DNA from: Lachnospiraceae bacterium
Lineage (GTDB): Bacteria; Bacillota; Clostridia; Lachnospirales; Lachnospiraceae
DNA: 24,125 nucleotides
Assembly: GCA_009774395.1 (NCBI GenBank)
Contig: VSNQ01000058.1
Location: forward strand, 2,390-26,514
Direction of reading: 5' to 3'
Each line of letters starts with the position of its first letter. Within the stretch, counting starts at the first letter, position 1. The notes under the pieces were generated by a model that made no database searches, was not told the DNA's origin, and was given only the letters and a program-made list of their open reading frames with translations. Of the stretch, positions 16,294-24,088 are shown piece by piece. The translations under genes and the position numbers were made by a program.

Positions 16294-17706
16294 ATGTCCA
16301 AAGTGAAACGCAATTTTATATACAATGCATCTTATCAGGTACTGAAACTTTTCACTTCTTTTATTACAACGCCGTATATTTCGAGGGTGCTGGGAGCAAA
16401 TGGCAGAGGCGTCTACTCCTATGCTTATTCGATAGCGGCGTATTTTGTGATGTTTGCAATGCTGGGGGTCAACAGCTACGGCAACCGATCAATTGCTATG
16501 GCGCGGGAGAATGCAGAAGAATTAAATAAGAAGTTTACAGGAATATATTGTTTTCAAATGGGAACTTCTGCGATAATGATTGCACTGTATATATTCTATA
16601 CGGCATTTCTGTGCGGAGATAAGGTGATTGGCTGGCTGCTGCTTGGATACATTATTTCGGCAGGCTTGGATATTAACTGGCTGTTTGCGGGGCTGGAAAA
16701 GTTTAATATTATTGTTTTAAGAAATATCGGCGTGCAAATATTAACAACAGCCGCAATTTTTTTGTTTGTCAGACAACGCACAGATGTGTATATTTATACA
16801 CTGATAAATGTGGCAGGTATTGCGGCTTCACAGTTAATTATGTGGGCAAGCCTTTATAAATATGTGCGTTTTGTAAAAGTCGGATGGCGGGAAATTATCG
16901 CGCACGCAAAACCGAATATTATATTATTTATTCCGCTAATGGCAGTGAGTTTATATACGGTAATGGATAAAGTAATGCTTGGAATGCTTAGTTCTAAGAC
17001 GGAAGTAGGATTGTATGAAGCTTGTGAAGGGATTTGTCAGATACCAGGAGCGTTTATTTTTGCTTTGGAAGGCGTAATGCTGCCGCGTATGTCGAATTTA
17101 TGGGCGAATAAAGATGAGGAACAGAGTGCGCGTTATATTGATTTGTCGATTTTGTTTGCGCTGTTCTCCTCTACAGCGATATGTTTTGGATTAATGTCCG
17201 TAGCAAGGGAGTTTGTGCCGGTTTACTATGGCAGCGGATTTGAAAAATGTATTATCTTATACCAATGGCTTCTGCCCAGCAATATCTTTGTGGCATTTGC
17301 CAATATTATCCGTGTGCAGTTTTTGATCCCAAGGGGATACGATAAAGTCTATGTGTCTTCTGTCTGCTTGGGAGCTGCAGTCAATATAGTATTGAATTTG
17401 CTGCTGATACCGCAATTGCAGTCGCTTGGCGCGGCATTAGGAACGTTTGCGGCGGAAATGACCGTGTGCATGTACCAATGTATCGCCGTCCGTCATAAAC
17501 TTCCGATACAGCGATATTTTATACAGGCAGTTCCGTTTCTTGCGTCCGGTTTGGTAATGTATTGGGTATTGACGCATATTGATTTTCCGTTTTATGCGAT
17601 ATACAGCATCGGGATTAAGATACTGTTGGGAATTGTGCTGTATTTCGGGGTACTGCTTGTTGGAACTTTGATATTTCGGAAATATTTGTTTTATACTCAC
17701 GAATGA
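16294..17706 (+). CDS. Wzx-type oligosaccharide flippase
   Basis: This is a 470-residue integral membrane protein of the MOP/PST flippase superfamily with about 12 to 14 hydrophobic helices. The N-terminus (KVKRNFIYNASYQVLKLFTS, then PYISRVLGANGRGVYSYA and NSYGNRSIAMARE) is the standard opening of polysaccharide biosynthesis flippases. The length is normal. It should turn an undecaprenyl-linked glycan from the inner to the outer face. AGAGG lies upstream of the ATG at 16294. It is separated from the upstream GT4 by the copy B repeat and from the next gene by 170 bp. Its last codons (FYTHE then TGA) fall within a copy of the 26-nt dispersed motif, so the native C-terminus may have been altered by that sequence. 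Confidence 0.93.
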   Translation: MSKVKRNFIYNASYQVLKLFTSFITTPYISRVLGANGRGVYSYAYSIAAYFVMFAMLGVNSYGNRSIAMARENAEELNKKFTGIYCFQMGTSAIMIALYIFYTAFLCGDKVIGWLLLGYIISAGLDINWLFAGLEKFNIIVLRNIGVQILTTAAIFLFVRQRTDVYIYTLINVAGIAASQLIMWASLYKYVRFVKVGWREIIAHAKPNIILFIPLMAVSLYTVMDKVMLGMLSSKTEVGLYEACEGICQIPGAFIFALEGVMLPRMSNLWANKDEEQSARYIDLSILFALFSSTAICFGLMSVAREFVPVYYGSGFEKCIILYQWLLPSNIFVAFANIIRVQFLIPRGYDKVYVSSVCLGAAVNIVLNLLLIPQLQSLGAALGTFAAEMTVCMYQCIAVRHKLPIQRYFIQAVPFLASGLVMYWVLTHIDFPFYAIYSIGIKILLGIVLYFGVLLVGTLIFRKYLFYTHE

Positions 17707-17720
17707 TTAGATTTCCTTTC
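17691..17720 (-). repeat. 26-nt dispersed motif, copy 3, overlapping the flippase 3' end
   Basis: TTATACTCACGAATGATTAG followed by ATTTCCTTTC matches 5241-5271 with one substitution and one missing T. It supplies the TGA stop of the flippase frame (17704-17706). Confidence 0.7.
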
Positions 17721-17876
17721 AATGTTCCGCTGCAAAGAAGATAATCGCAGGCGTAGGAGGCAAAGGCATAAAGGGCAATGCCTTACGTCAAGATTATCTG
17801 AATCCGCAGATGGACATTCAGACAAGTCAAATGGATGCGTTATTTAGTGTTTGGTTAGAAGATAGGGGCGAAAAAA
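17711..17876 (+). pseudogene. Unidentified coding remnant between flippase and GT-C gene
   Basis: The frame is open from 17711, just after a TAG, to 17903, where it overlaps the next gene out of frame. It has no start codon near the front and no ribosome site. Its translation looks like protein (GVGGKGIKGNALRQDYLNPQ, then DIQTSQMDALFSVWLEDRGE) and not like random DNA. I do not recognise the family. It begins directly after the copy 3 repeat, so it may be the 3' end of a gene whose front was removed by recombination at that repeat. Its downstream end also carries the AGGGG used by the next gene. Confidence 0.4.
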
Positions 17877-20123
17877 GTGGCTGTATTGTTTTGGATTATA
17901 GATAGTATAATTCCGGCGGCGATTGTTCAAAAGGTACGCAGTAAAAATAAACTGTTTGCTAAATGCTTGATAGTATCCGCATTGGCAAATTTGGTCATGT
18001 CAATTGGAGCGTACTCTTATTATATCGGCTATTCGCGGCAGGCGTTTTGGGCAATTGGCTGGGGGATAACACGAAACGGGATTTATTTTAGTGTAATATC
18101 AATGATATCAGCAGTGCTAATTACAGTATATTTTTGCACAAAAAATTGGGATCGCGGCAGAACCAGAAGTTATCGAAATAATAAGGAATTTGGCAGCTTT
18201 TTAATGAAAACGGATAAAGTGCTTTTGGATAAACTGCTTTTGATAATAGCAGTGTTGGTATCGCTGGCTGTTCGACTGATTGGCTTCTGGTGGGGAAACG
18301 GTGTGACATTTCATCCAGACGAAGGAAATATGGTTCGTGAACCTATGCGGATGGCGCAGGAGGGAAGCCTGATGTCGCAGGCTGTATTTTATCCGGCGCA
18401 GGTATCGCATAAAATATTGTCGATATGTTTTAAAGGATATGAGATAATTTGTTCGATATTTGATATAGAATTTTCCACAGTTTGGTGCTATTATATCGGG
18501 AGAATTTATATTGCACTGCTTAGTGCAGGGATTGTGGTATGTATTTTTTTCATAGGAAATTATCTGAAACGCCATGCGGGAACTGTGGCAAGCTGCATGG
18601 CAGCCGTTTTTCCGCCCTTTGTGCAGACAGCACACTGTATTACAGGAGATACTGTAACGGCACTGCTTGGCTGCCTTGCAATGCTGGCGGCATTTGCCTA
18701 TTTGCGTGGCACAAAACGGTTGCAATGGCTGTTTGCAATGTCATTTCTTGCAGCGGCGGCAACATTGGAAAAGTGGAATGGCATGGTAATCTGCGGATTG
18801 ATTGCGGTGGTGGTTATTGTAAATTATTGTGCGGAATGTGAAATGCATATCAAAAGGCTGCGCTTTCTGGAGATTGTAAAGGAGGGATTTTTTGCAATTG
18901 GAAGTGTTTTGTTGTCGCTTGTTTTGATATCCCCCAATTTGCTTGGCTTGCTGCCAGTAATTGCGGAGTCTATCAACCATGTTGTTGGCGGGTATGCAGG
19001 CAATAATACGTTTGGGGATAATGTTTATGAATACTGTATGGAATTTTTGTCCCATGCGGGAATCTTGTGTGTGCCGCTGTTGGCTGTAGGGTTGTGGGCA
19101 ATGCGAACCTGTAGGAAGAAAGATTTATCGGTGCTAAGTATGGGGCTTCTTTCTATGATTGGGATGTGTCTGCAAAACAGGGCATTTATCCGTTGGGGGT
19201 ATTCTTTCTATATTTGTTTTATTATAATTATCGGTTTGGGGATAACAGAGTTCTGGACAAGCCGTTATATGCGGCAAAATACCATTGCCAAAGCGGTTTT
19301 TACTGCCGTAATCGTATTGATTGGGGTAAATCAGATTGCGGAAACGATTTTTTTAGATGTGATTTATACAAATTCGCAAAGGGACACAAGGCTGGCAGCG
19401 GAAGAATGGTGCAGGCAGCAGGGAATCCAGATTGAGGACTGCATCTATGATGATTATACCTGCTGGGCGCCCGGCGGCATTTCCCGTTATCCCGTGGAGT
19501 GGAATAAAATAGGAATCGGAAGATGGGCAAGCGCAGAAGATAACGCAGTCCGTATTTTAAGCCTTGGAAGAAAATATGCAGTGCTTAACAAAACACAGTA
19601 TCCTCAAAATTTTGAATACGTGGGGGGGGGTAATAAGGAATTGAGCCTTGAACCAGAAATTCCCCAAGAAGGATTCTTGTATGATTTTTATCATGCATAT
19701 TCGCCAAAAATTTACGAAGGATATAGCATCTTTGACTCAGTCAAGAAAAGCCTTGCGATTTTGCAGGAAAAGGCATGGATTGGATACAATATAGAAATAT
19801 ACGATATTAGCAGCTTCCCGGCAAGTGAGGTTTTTGCTATGGACGATATGAATCTGTCTGTTACAGAAGACGGGAAAGTGGTTTACACGGGGTGGATTAC
19901 CAATATACCGCAGGGAAATTATGAAATTCTGCTTTCACAGCCGTCTGCTTCACAAAGTATGTTTCGCTTAGAGGATGAACGAGGAGATAGAATTGAACAA
20001 ATGGCGCTGGTAAACGGAAAAGCCGTAATGGAGCTGGATGCACAGCACTATTATGTACAATGCAAGGTAATATTTGATGAAGATAATACATTTGAGCAGC
20101 TTACAATTTCAGCGGTAAAATAA
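17877..20123 (+). CDS. Large GT-C fold membrane glycosyltransferase (GT39/PMT-like)
   Basis: This 748-residue polytopic membrane protein starts at GTG 17877 with AGGGG 8 bases upstream. The first 120 residues hold about three helices and a basic loop (RGRTRSYRNNKE) that stand before the GT-C core as an extra module. The core begins with a new helix and the acidic pair Asp148-Glu149 in TFHPDEGNMV, the usual catalytic position, followed by about nine helices. The last roughly 230 residues are extracellular-type, mainly beta. The family uses polyprenyl-phosphate sugars on the outer face of the membrane. It closes the cluster and is the second GT-C in it, which suggests two different outer-face transfers or an acceptor-specific arrangement. 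Substrate is unknown. It is followed by toxin-antitoxin debris and a terminator. Confidence 0.78.
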   Translation: MAVLFWIIDSIIPAAIVQKVRSKNKLFAKCLIVSALANLVMSIGAYSYYIGYSRQAFWAIGWGITRNGIYFSVISMISAVLITVYFCTKNWDRGRTRSYRNNKEFGSFLMKTDKVLLDKLLLIIAVLVSLAVRLIGFWWGNGVTFHPDEGNMVREPMRMAQEGSLMSQAVFYPAQVSHKILSICFKGYEIICSIFDIEFSTVWCYYIGRIYIALLSAGIVVCIFFIGNYLKRHAGTVASCMAAVFPPFVQTAHCITGDTVTALLGCLAMLAAFAYLRGTKRLQWLFAMSFLAAAATLEKWNGMVICGLIAVVVIVNYCAECEMHIKRLRFLEIVKEGFFAIGSVLLSLVLISPNLLGLLPVIAESINHVVGGYAGNNTFGDNVYEYCMEFLSHAGILCVPLLAVGLWAMRTCRKKDLSVLSMGLLSMIGMCLQNRAFIRWGYSFYICFIIIIGLGITEFWTSRYMRQNTIAKAVFTAVIVLIGVNQIAETIFLDVIYTNSQRDTRLAAEEWCRQQGIQIEDCIYDDYTCWAPGGISRYPVEWNKIGIGRWASAEDNAVRILSLGRKYAVLNKTQYPQNFEYVGGGNKELSLEPEIPQEGFLYDFYHAYSPKIYEGYSIFDSVKKSLAILQEKAWIGYNIEIYDISSFPASEVFAMDDMNLSVTEDGKVVYTGWITNIPQGNYEILLSQPSASQSMFRLEDERGDRIEQMALVNGKAVMELDAQHYYVQCKVIFDEDNTFEQLTISAVK

Positions 20124-20130
20124 ATATAAA

Positions 20131-20214
20131 CCATGGAAGAAATGTATTGCTCTTGTCCGCACAATTCCGGCGACAGAGGTATTTGCGGATATCCGTAAGG
20201 AATACGATTTATGA
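20131..20214 (+). pseudogene. RelB/DinJ-type antitoxin, C-terminal remnant
   Basis: About 27 codons (ending IPATEVFADIRKEYDL then TGA) resemble the C-terminus of RelB/DinJ-family antitoxins. No start codon, promoter or DNA-binding domain remains. The stop overlaps the toxin ATG by the usual tight coupling (ATGA), which supports the reading as a former toxin-antitoxin operon. Confidence 0.5.
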
Positions 20215-20360
20215 TTTATGAAATCAGAATGACACCAGAGGCAAAGTCTGATCTGCGTGGTATTTATGAATATATTGCCTTTGATTTGCAGTCAATTCAA
20301 AATGCATCAGGTCAGTTTGAACGGCTGGAAAAAAGCATTGCGTCTTTAATTGATATTTAA
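20211..20360 (+). pseudogene. RelE/ParE-family toxin, truncated
   Basis: The 49 codons give MIYEIRMTPEAKSDLRGIYE, then YIAFDLQSIQNASGQFERLE and a premature end. This matches the N-terminal half of RelE/ParE toxins, which normally have about 90-110 residues. The C-terminal strands and catalytic or gyrase-binding residues are missing; the frame ends directly at the terminator stem. It should not be toxic. It is coupled to the antitoxin remnant upstream. Confidence 0.72.
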
Positions 20361-20386
20361 AAGAGCCGAGAAATCGGCTCTTTTTT
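20361..20386 (+). terminator. Strong rho-independent terminator
   Basis: AAGAGCCGA and TCGGCTCTT pair perfectly over 9 bp with a GAAA loop, followed by an unbroken run of T. It ends the glycan cluster transcript and isolates the adhesin promoter downstream. Confidence 0.9.
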
Positions 20387-20576
20387 GGGCTTGGGCGAAG
20401 AAATATGCTGCTAATATTTTTCCTTCCATGCAAACAGAACAATATATAATAAGGAAATAACAGGAAGTATTATCCATAAAATGCACAATTTTCCAGATTT
20501 CATTTGTCAAAATGCCGAATTTTGCACAAAAAAGATGTAAGGTTCCACAAAATAGAAAAAAGAATGCATGAAATTG
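20387..20576. other. AT-rich intergenic stretch without recognised genes
   Basis: I see no gene-like frame or clear structured element here. The stretch contains a TATAATAAG segment near 20446 that could act as a second -10 box, without a matching -35. Confidence 0.5.
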
Positions 20577-20605
20577 TTTACATATCCTTCAATTAGGAAT
20601 ATAAT
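20577..20605 (+). promoter_or_regulatory. Sigma-A promoter of the adhesin gene
   Basis: TTTACA (20577-20582) and TATAAT (20600-20605) are 17 bp apart. Transcription would start near 20612, giving a leader of about 75 nt. Confidence 0.82.
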
Positions 20606-20613
20606 GACAATTA

Positions 20614-20638
20614 GGCGTTCATGTCCTTTATGGATGCC
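20614..20638 (+). promoter_or_regulatory. 5'-UTR stem-loop at the predicted mRNA start
   Basis: GGCGTTCAT and ATGGATGCC pair over 9 positions in RNA, two of them G-U, with a 7-nt loop. It begins only a few bases after the predicted start point, a position where stem-loops often protect mRNA from decay. It matches no riboswitch class I know. Confidence 0.5.
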
Positions 20639-20686
20639 GGAGCTATTGTTGTTGTTATATTTTAATTTCATAAGGAGGAAATGAGA

Positions 20687-23600
20687 ATGTTTAAACGAAA
20701 GCTGTTTAAACGTGCTCTGCCTGTGATCCTAAGTGTGGCGATGATATTCCAATCAACGCCGGCGACAGCGCTTGCAGCAGAGAACGCGGAAACGGAAGCT
20801 ATCGTGGAGACAGCAGAAGGCGCAGAACCTTCAGACGATTCAAGTGATGCGGGATCGGCTGATAGTTCCGAGCCTTCAGAAGTGTCCCCTGCGTCGGAAG
20901 ATGCGCCGACGGCTGATGGCAATTCCGAGGAACAAGCAAAGAAGGAAACAGAAGGACAGAGTACGGAAACCACGAAGGCGGAGGAGTCTAAGAACGATGA
21001 GTCTAAGGCAGAAACCGCTCAAACGGAAGAATCCAAGGAAGAATCCAAGGAAGAAGGCACGAGTACAGAGGCGTCTACGACAGAAGAAGCACCCTCTGAA
21101 ACCGTTGCAGAGAATCAGGGAACGGAAACGACCGCGACTGCAGCAGAAGAAAGTACTGAGGCTGTAGTGGAAGCAACGAGTGAAGTAGAAGCAGACGGTG
21201 AAGCTGCGGATGTGAATGCAGAACTCGCAGCGGCACAGATTGTTATTGATAAGTCTGCTTTAGAATCTAACTTTCCGTCAGGTAATCTGAACTATAAGGA
21301 TGGTGTGGTATCGGGAAGTTATGACCCCGAAGGAGAATTATTTGATAACTTTGTCAATAACATTCTAAAAAGCGAAAGTCAGACAATTATTTCTGTTAAG
21401 GTTGGCGATCAAGTAAATAAAAATCTTTTGAATAAACTGGCTTTTCAGTGGAATAAAGTAGAAAAGCAGGAAGGTGCAGAGGATAAACTTACAGCTTTGC
21501 CAGCAGGTGAAACACCTAAGGATGCGGGCAGTTACAGGCTGGTTATTTCGCTCGCAGCAATCGACGGCGTTTGTACAGCAGCAGAGAATGTAAGCATTGA
21601 TTTTGAAATTAAGCAGGTAGAATTAAATATTAATTATGAGGGCGCTCCGGAAGTTGGTTCTACAATTGCTGATTTTGTGAAAAACTTTAAAGAATCATAT
21701 ATTCTTTTTAATGAGAAAGAGAATACGTATGAATATGATGATGATGGTAACTTGGTAGTGTTATCCAAACCATGGAACAAAGAAGTTTATGTCAAAGACG
21801 TTAAGATAGTGGTGAAGGATTCTGTATCAGGAACTGAAATTACAGACGAAACTACTTTGTTTGAAAAGGGCAAGGATTATAGTTACACAGTTAGTGTAGA
21901 GTTGACGGATGCAAACTACACAGTAAAAGATCTCGGCGTTATTGACCTTAATCTCAAAGGTGATATTCATACAGAAATGGAAGTTACACTTCCTAAAAAT
22001 ATTGAATTTACCTATGGGGATGAAGTAAAACTGCCAGTAGTAGGAACGGATTATACAGTAAGAGTATTCTATAACGATGAGAATGGCGATGAAGTCGATA
22101 TAGAAGTTCCTGCGGAGGGGATTACTGCGCAGTGGCTGGATGCAGATGGAAATGTGCTTGTGGATGCGGATGGAAAAGAAATTACGCCGGTTGACGCAGG
22201 AACATACTATGTGCTCTTAACCTACACAGATGGAACAGGCAGATATGAAGAATGTTCTAATGGGGAAAAAGATAATATTATCAAGACCAATATTCCTGTT
22301 ACAATAAATCCTGTATCTATCTATATTAAACCTGCACTTGCAAACACAGAGTATACAGATGGTAAGACCGTAGCAGACATTCTTCAGGATGTAACATACG
22401 ACCTCTTTAAGACCACTGGCGATACACAGTTGACAGCAAGCGAATTTGATAAGAAGACAGGCTGGGGTGTTTCTTATAATAAAGAGAATGAAACACAATA
22501 CTATGAACCTGTATTTGAACTTCAGGTTTCCGAGGTAAAACTTGATGAGGAGGGCAATCCTAAAAAAGATAAAGACGGAAAACTTGAATATGATGAATAC
22601 AGAACAGTAGAGCAGGATGAGAAACTTATCGGCGATAGTGAACTTGCTAAGTACAGAGTTGTATTTTCCGGTAACAAGGCGGTATATTATGGTGGTGGCT
22701 GGGAAGATAAGGCGTTGGATATTAATGATGGAGCCAACAGCGCAGTACCAAATTATAAGGTTGATGTTACACCGGAAACGATAAGCAAGTATGCTGTTGA
22801 TTTGACCATCACTAAGACAAACGCAGTGATTGATATAACCAAGTATACAGAGTGTACGGACGGCGTTTGGAAAAAGATTTTTGACTATACCCCATTTTAT
22901 GAAGATAGGGCAAGCTATAAGAAAGCAACCGTAGATAATTCTAGTGAGGGGCTGTCTTATAGATGGTATCAAGCAGAGAAAAAAGAAATAAAAGATGAAG
23001 CTGGCAATATAGTGAGAACAGAATATGTTCAGGGTGAAGATGAAATTTATGATTTCCAGTATACATATTTTGATGGAACTACTGAAAACTTTGTTTCTCC
23101 TGTACAGTCAGGCACATATATGCTGGTAATCTCTTATGTCGATCCAAAACATGAGAAATCTGCAGAAGATGTACAGCTTATTTATGAGATAGAGCGTCAG
23201 AAGATCGCTGCGGAAGTTGCAACCGGTACAGAAGGAAATAAGGTTACGGCTTATAGCGATGTAAATATTTATGACTTTATAAATAAGATGACAGAAACAC
23301 TTACAAAGACTGTGAAAAAAGCAGACGGCAATGAATTAAGTAAACTTGTTGAGGATGAACTGCTTAGTCTTTGGGTGTATGGAGAGCAGTACAGTTTAGA
23401 ACCACTGGTAGAGCGTGAGGATAATATCACGAAAGAATGGAAAGAAGTAGATGGTTCTGAAAAATTCCTTGAAGGTGGTCATTATCGAATCAGCTTTGGC
23501 GTAAATGTTTTGTATTGCGATTATCCTATATATGATATATTACAGAGAAATTATCAGGGATATGACATGGTCGAAACAGAAGATGGTACGGTTCGTAAGT

Positions 23601-24085
23601 ATTATCCTAGCAATTATATTGACGTCACAGTAGAAGCAATGGGAACAACGCCGCTTGAGTTAAAGGTAGATGAATCTTTAATCGGCACGATGACAAAGGT
23701 ATATGACGGTATGCCGTTTGCGGTTCCAACAGGAGCAGTTACCGTATATAATAGGAATACTGGTGAATTGGTATCGGATATTGCATTAGAGTATAAATGG
23801 TTTGATTATGATAATGCAAACTACGGTTATATTGATGCTGACAAAGCGATAAATGGCGGTAAATATACATTATATGCATATTTTGAAGGAAATAGTGTAT
23901 ACGCTCCATTGGACGATTTCCAGATAGGCGAAAATCAAGGCTTTGAGATAACAAAACGTGAAATCTCAGTAGTTCCGGTATTGAAAGACAAGATTGAAGC
24001 TGGTACAAGCAGCAACGCTCTTTCTGAAATTGCAGTATATGCATATGATAAACCTGAATCCGTGAACATTGCCTCGAATATATGA
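20687..24085 (+). CDS. Large secreted adhesin-like protein with Ig/MBG-type modules, probably truncated
   Basis: The 1132-residue product begins MFKRKLFKRALPVILSVAMI with a signal peptide likely cut after ATALA. AAGGAGG (20672-20678) is 8 bases from the ATG at 20687 but only 2 from the ATG at 20681, so 20687 is chosen. About residues 33-180 are low complexity, rich in Glu, Ser, Thr and Ala, with short tandem repeats (ESKEESKEE). Several beta-rich modules follow, each closing on a similar strand: DAGSYRLVIS (about 279), DAGTYYVLLT (503), SGTYMLVISY (808), GGKYTLYAYF (1057). The frame stops about 40 residues into a new module (ITKREISVVPVL), with no LPxTG, SLH or other anchor. Either the gene is broken or the rest is out of frame beyond the window. 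It is a surface protein by its signal peptide and domain style; the function is unknown. Confidence 0.82.
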   Translation: MFKRKLFKRALPVILSVAMIFQSTPATALAAENAETEAIVETAEGAEPSDDSSDAGSADSSEPSEVSPASEDAPTADGNSEEQAKKETEGQSTETTKAEESKNDESKAETAQTEESKEESKEEGTSTEASTTEEAPSETVAENQGTETTATAAEESTEAVVEATSEVEADGEAADVNAELAAAQIVIDKSALESNFPSGNLNYKDGVVSGSYDPEGELFDNFVNNILKSESQTIISVKVGDQVNKNLLNKLAFQWNKVEKQEGAEDKLTALPAGETPKDAGSYRLVISLAAIDGVCTAAENVSIDFEIKQVELNINYEGAPEVGSTIADFVKNFKESYILFNEKENTYEYDDDGNLVVLSKPWNKEVYVKDVKIVVKDSVSGTEITDETTLFEKGKDYSYTVSVELTDANYTVKDLGVIDLNLKGDIHTEMEVTLPKNIEFTYGDEVKLPVVGTDYTVRVFYNDENGDEVDIEVPAEGITAQWLDADGNVLVDADGKEITPVDAGTYYVLLTYTDGTGRYEECSNGEKDNIIKTNIPVTINPVSIYIKPALANTEYTDGKTVADILQDVTYDLFKTTGDTQLTASEFDKKTGWGVSYNKENETQYYEPVFELQVSEVKLDEEGNPKKDKDGKLEYDEYRTVEQDEKLIGDSELAKYRVVFSGNKAVYYGGGWEDKALDINDGANSAVPNYKVDVTPETISKYAVDLTITKTNAVIDITKYTECTDGVWKKIFDYTPFYEDRASYKKATVDNSSEGLSYRWYQAEKKEIKDEAGNIVRTEYVQGEDEIYDFQYTYFDGTTENFVSPVQSGTYMLVISYVDPKHEKSAEDVQLIYEIERQKIAAEVATGTEGNKVTAYSDVNIYDFINKMTETLTKTVKKADGNELSKLVEDELLSLWVYGEQYSLEPLVEREDNITKEWKEVDGSEKFLEGGHYRISFGVNVLYCDYPIYDILQRNYQGYDMVETEDGTVRKYYPSNYIDVTVEAMGTTPLELKVDESLIGTMTKVYDGMPFAVPTGAVTVYNRNTGELVSDIALEYKWFDYDNANYGYIDADKAINGGKYTLYAYFEGNSVYAPLDDFQIGENQGFEITKREISVVPVLKDKIEAGTSSNALSEIAVYAYDKPESVNIASNI

Positions 24086-24088
24086 GGC
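24067..24088. repeat. Small inverted repeat enclosing the adhesin stop codon
   Basis: TGCCTC and GAGGCA flank GAATATAT, so the TGA stop lies at the edge of the loop. TTGTTTTG follows 3 bases later. It could be a weak terminator or the border of an inserted or rearranged segment. Confidence 0.45.

Noticed and set aside
20606..20680. Riboswitch in the adhesin leader
   Set aside because: Only one simple stem-loop is present and no known aptamer core or terminator alternative can be seen in about 75 nt.
22217..22972. 251-codon minus-strand ORF inside the adhesin gene
   Set aside because: Shadow frame of a real gene; no start signal and no recognisable motif.
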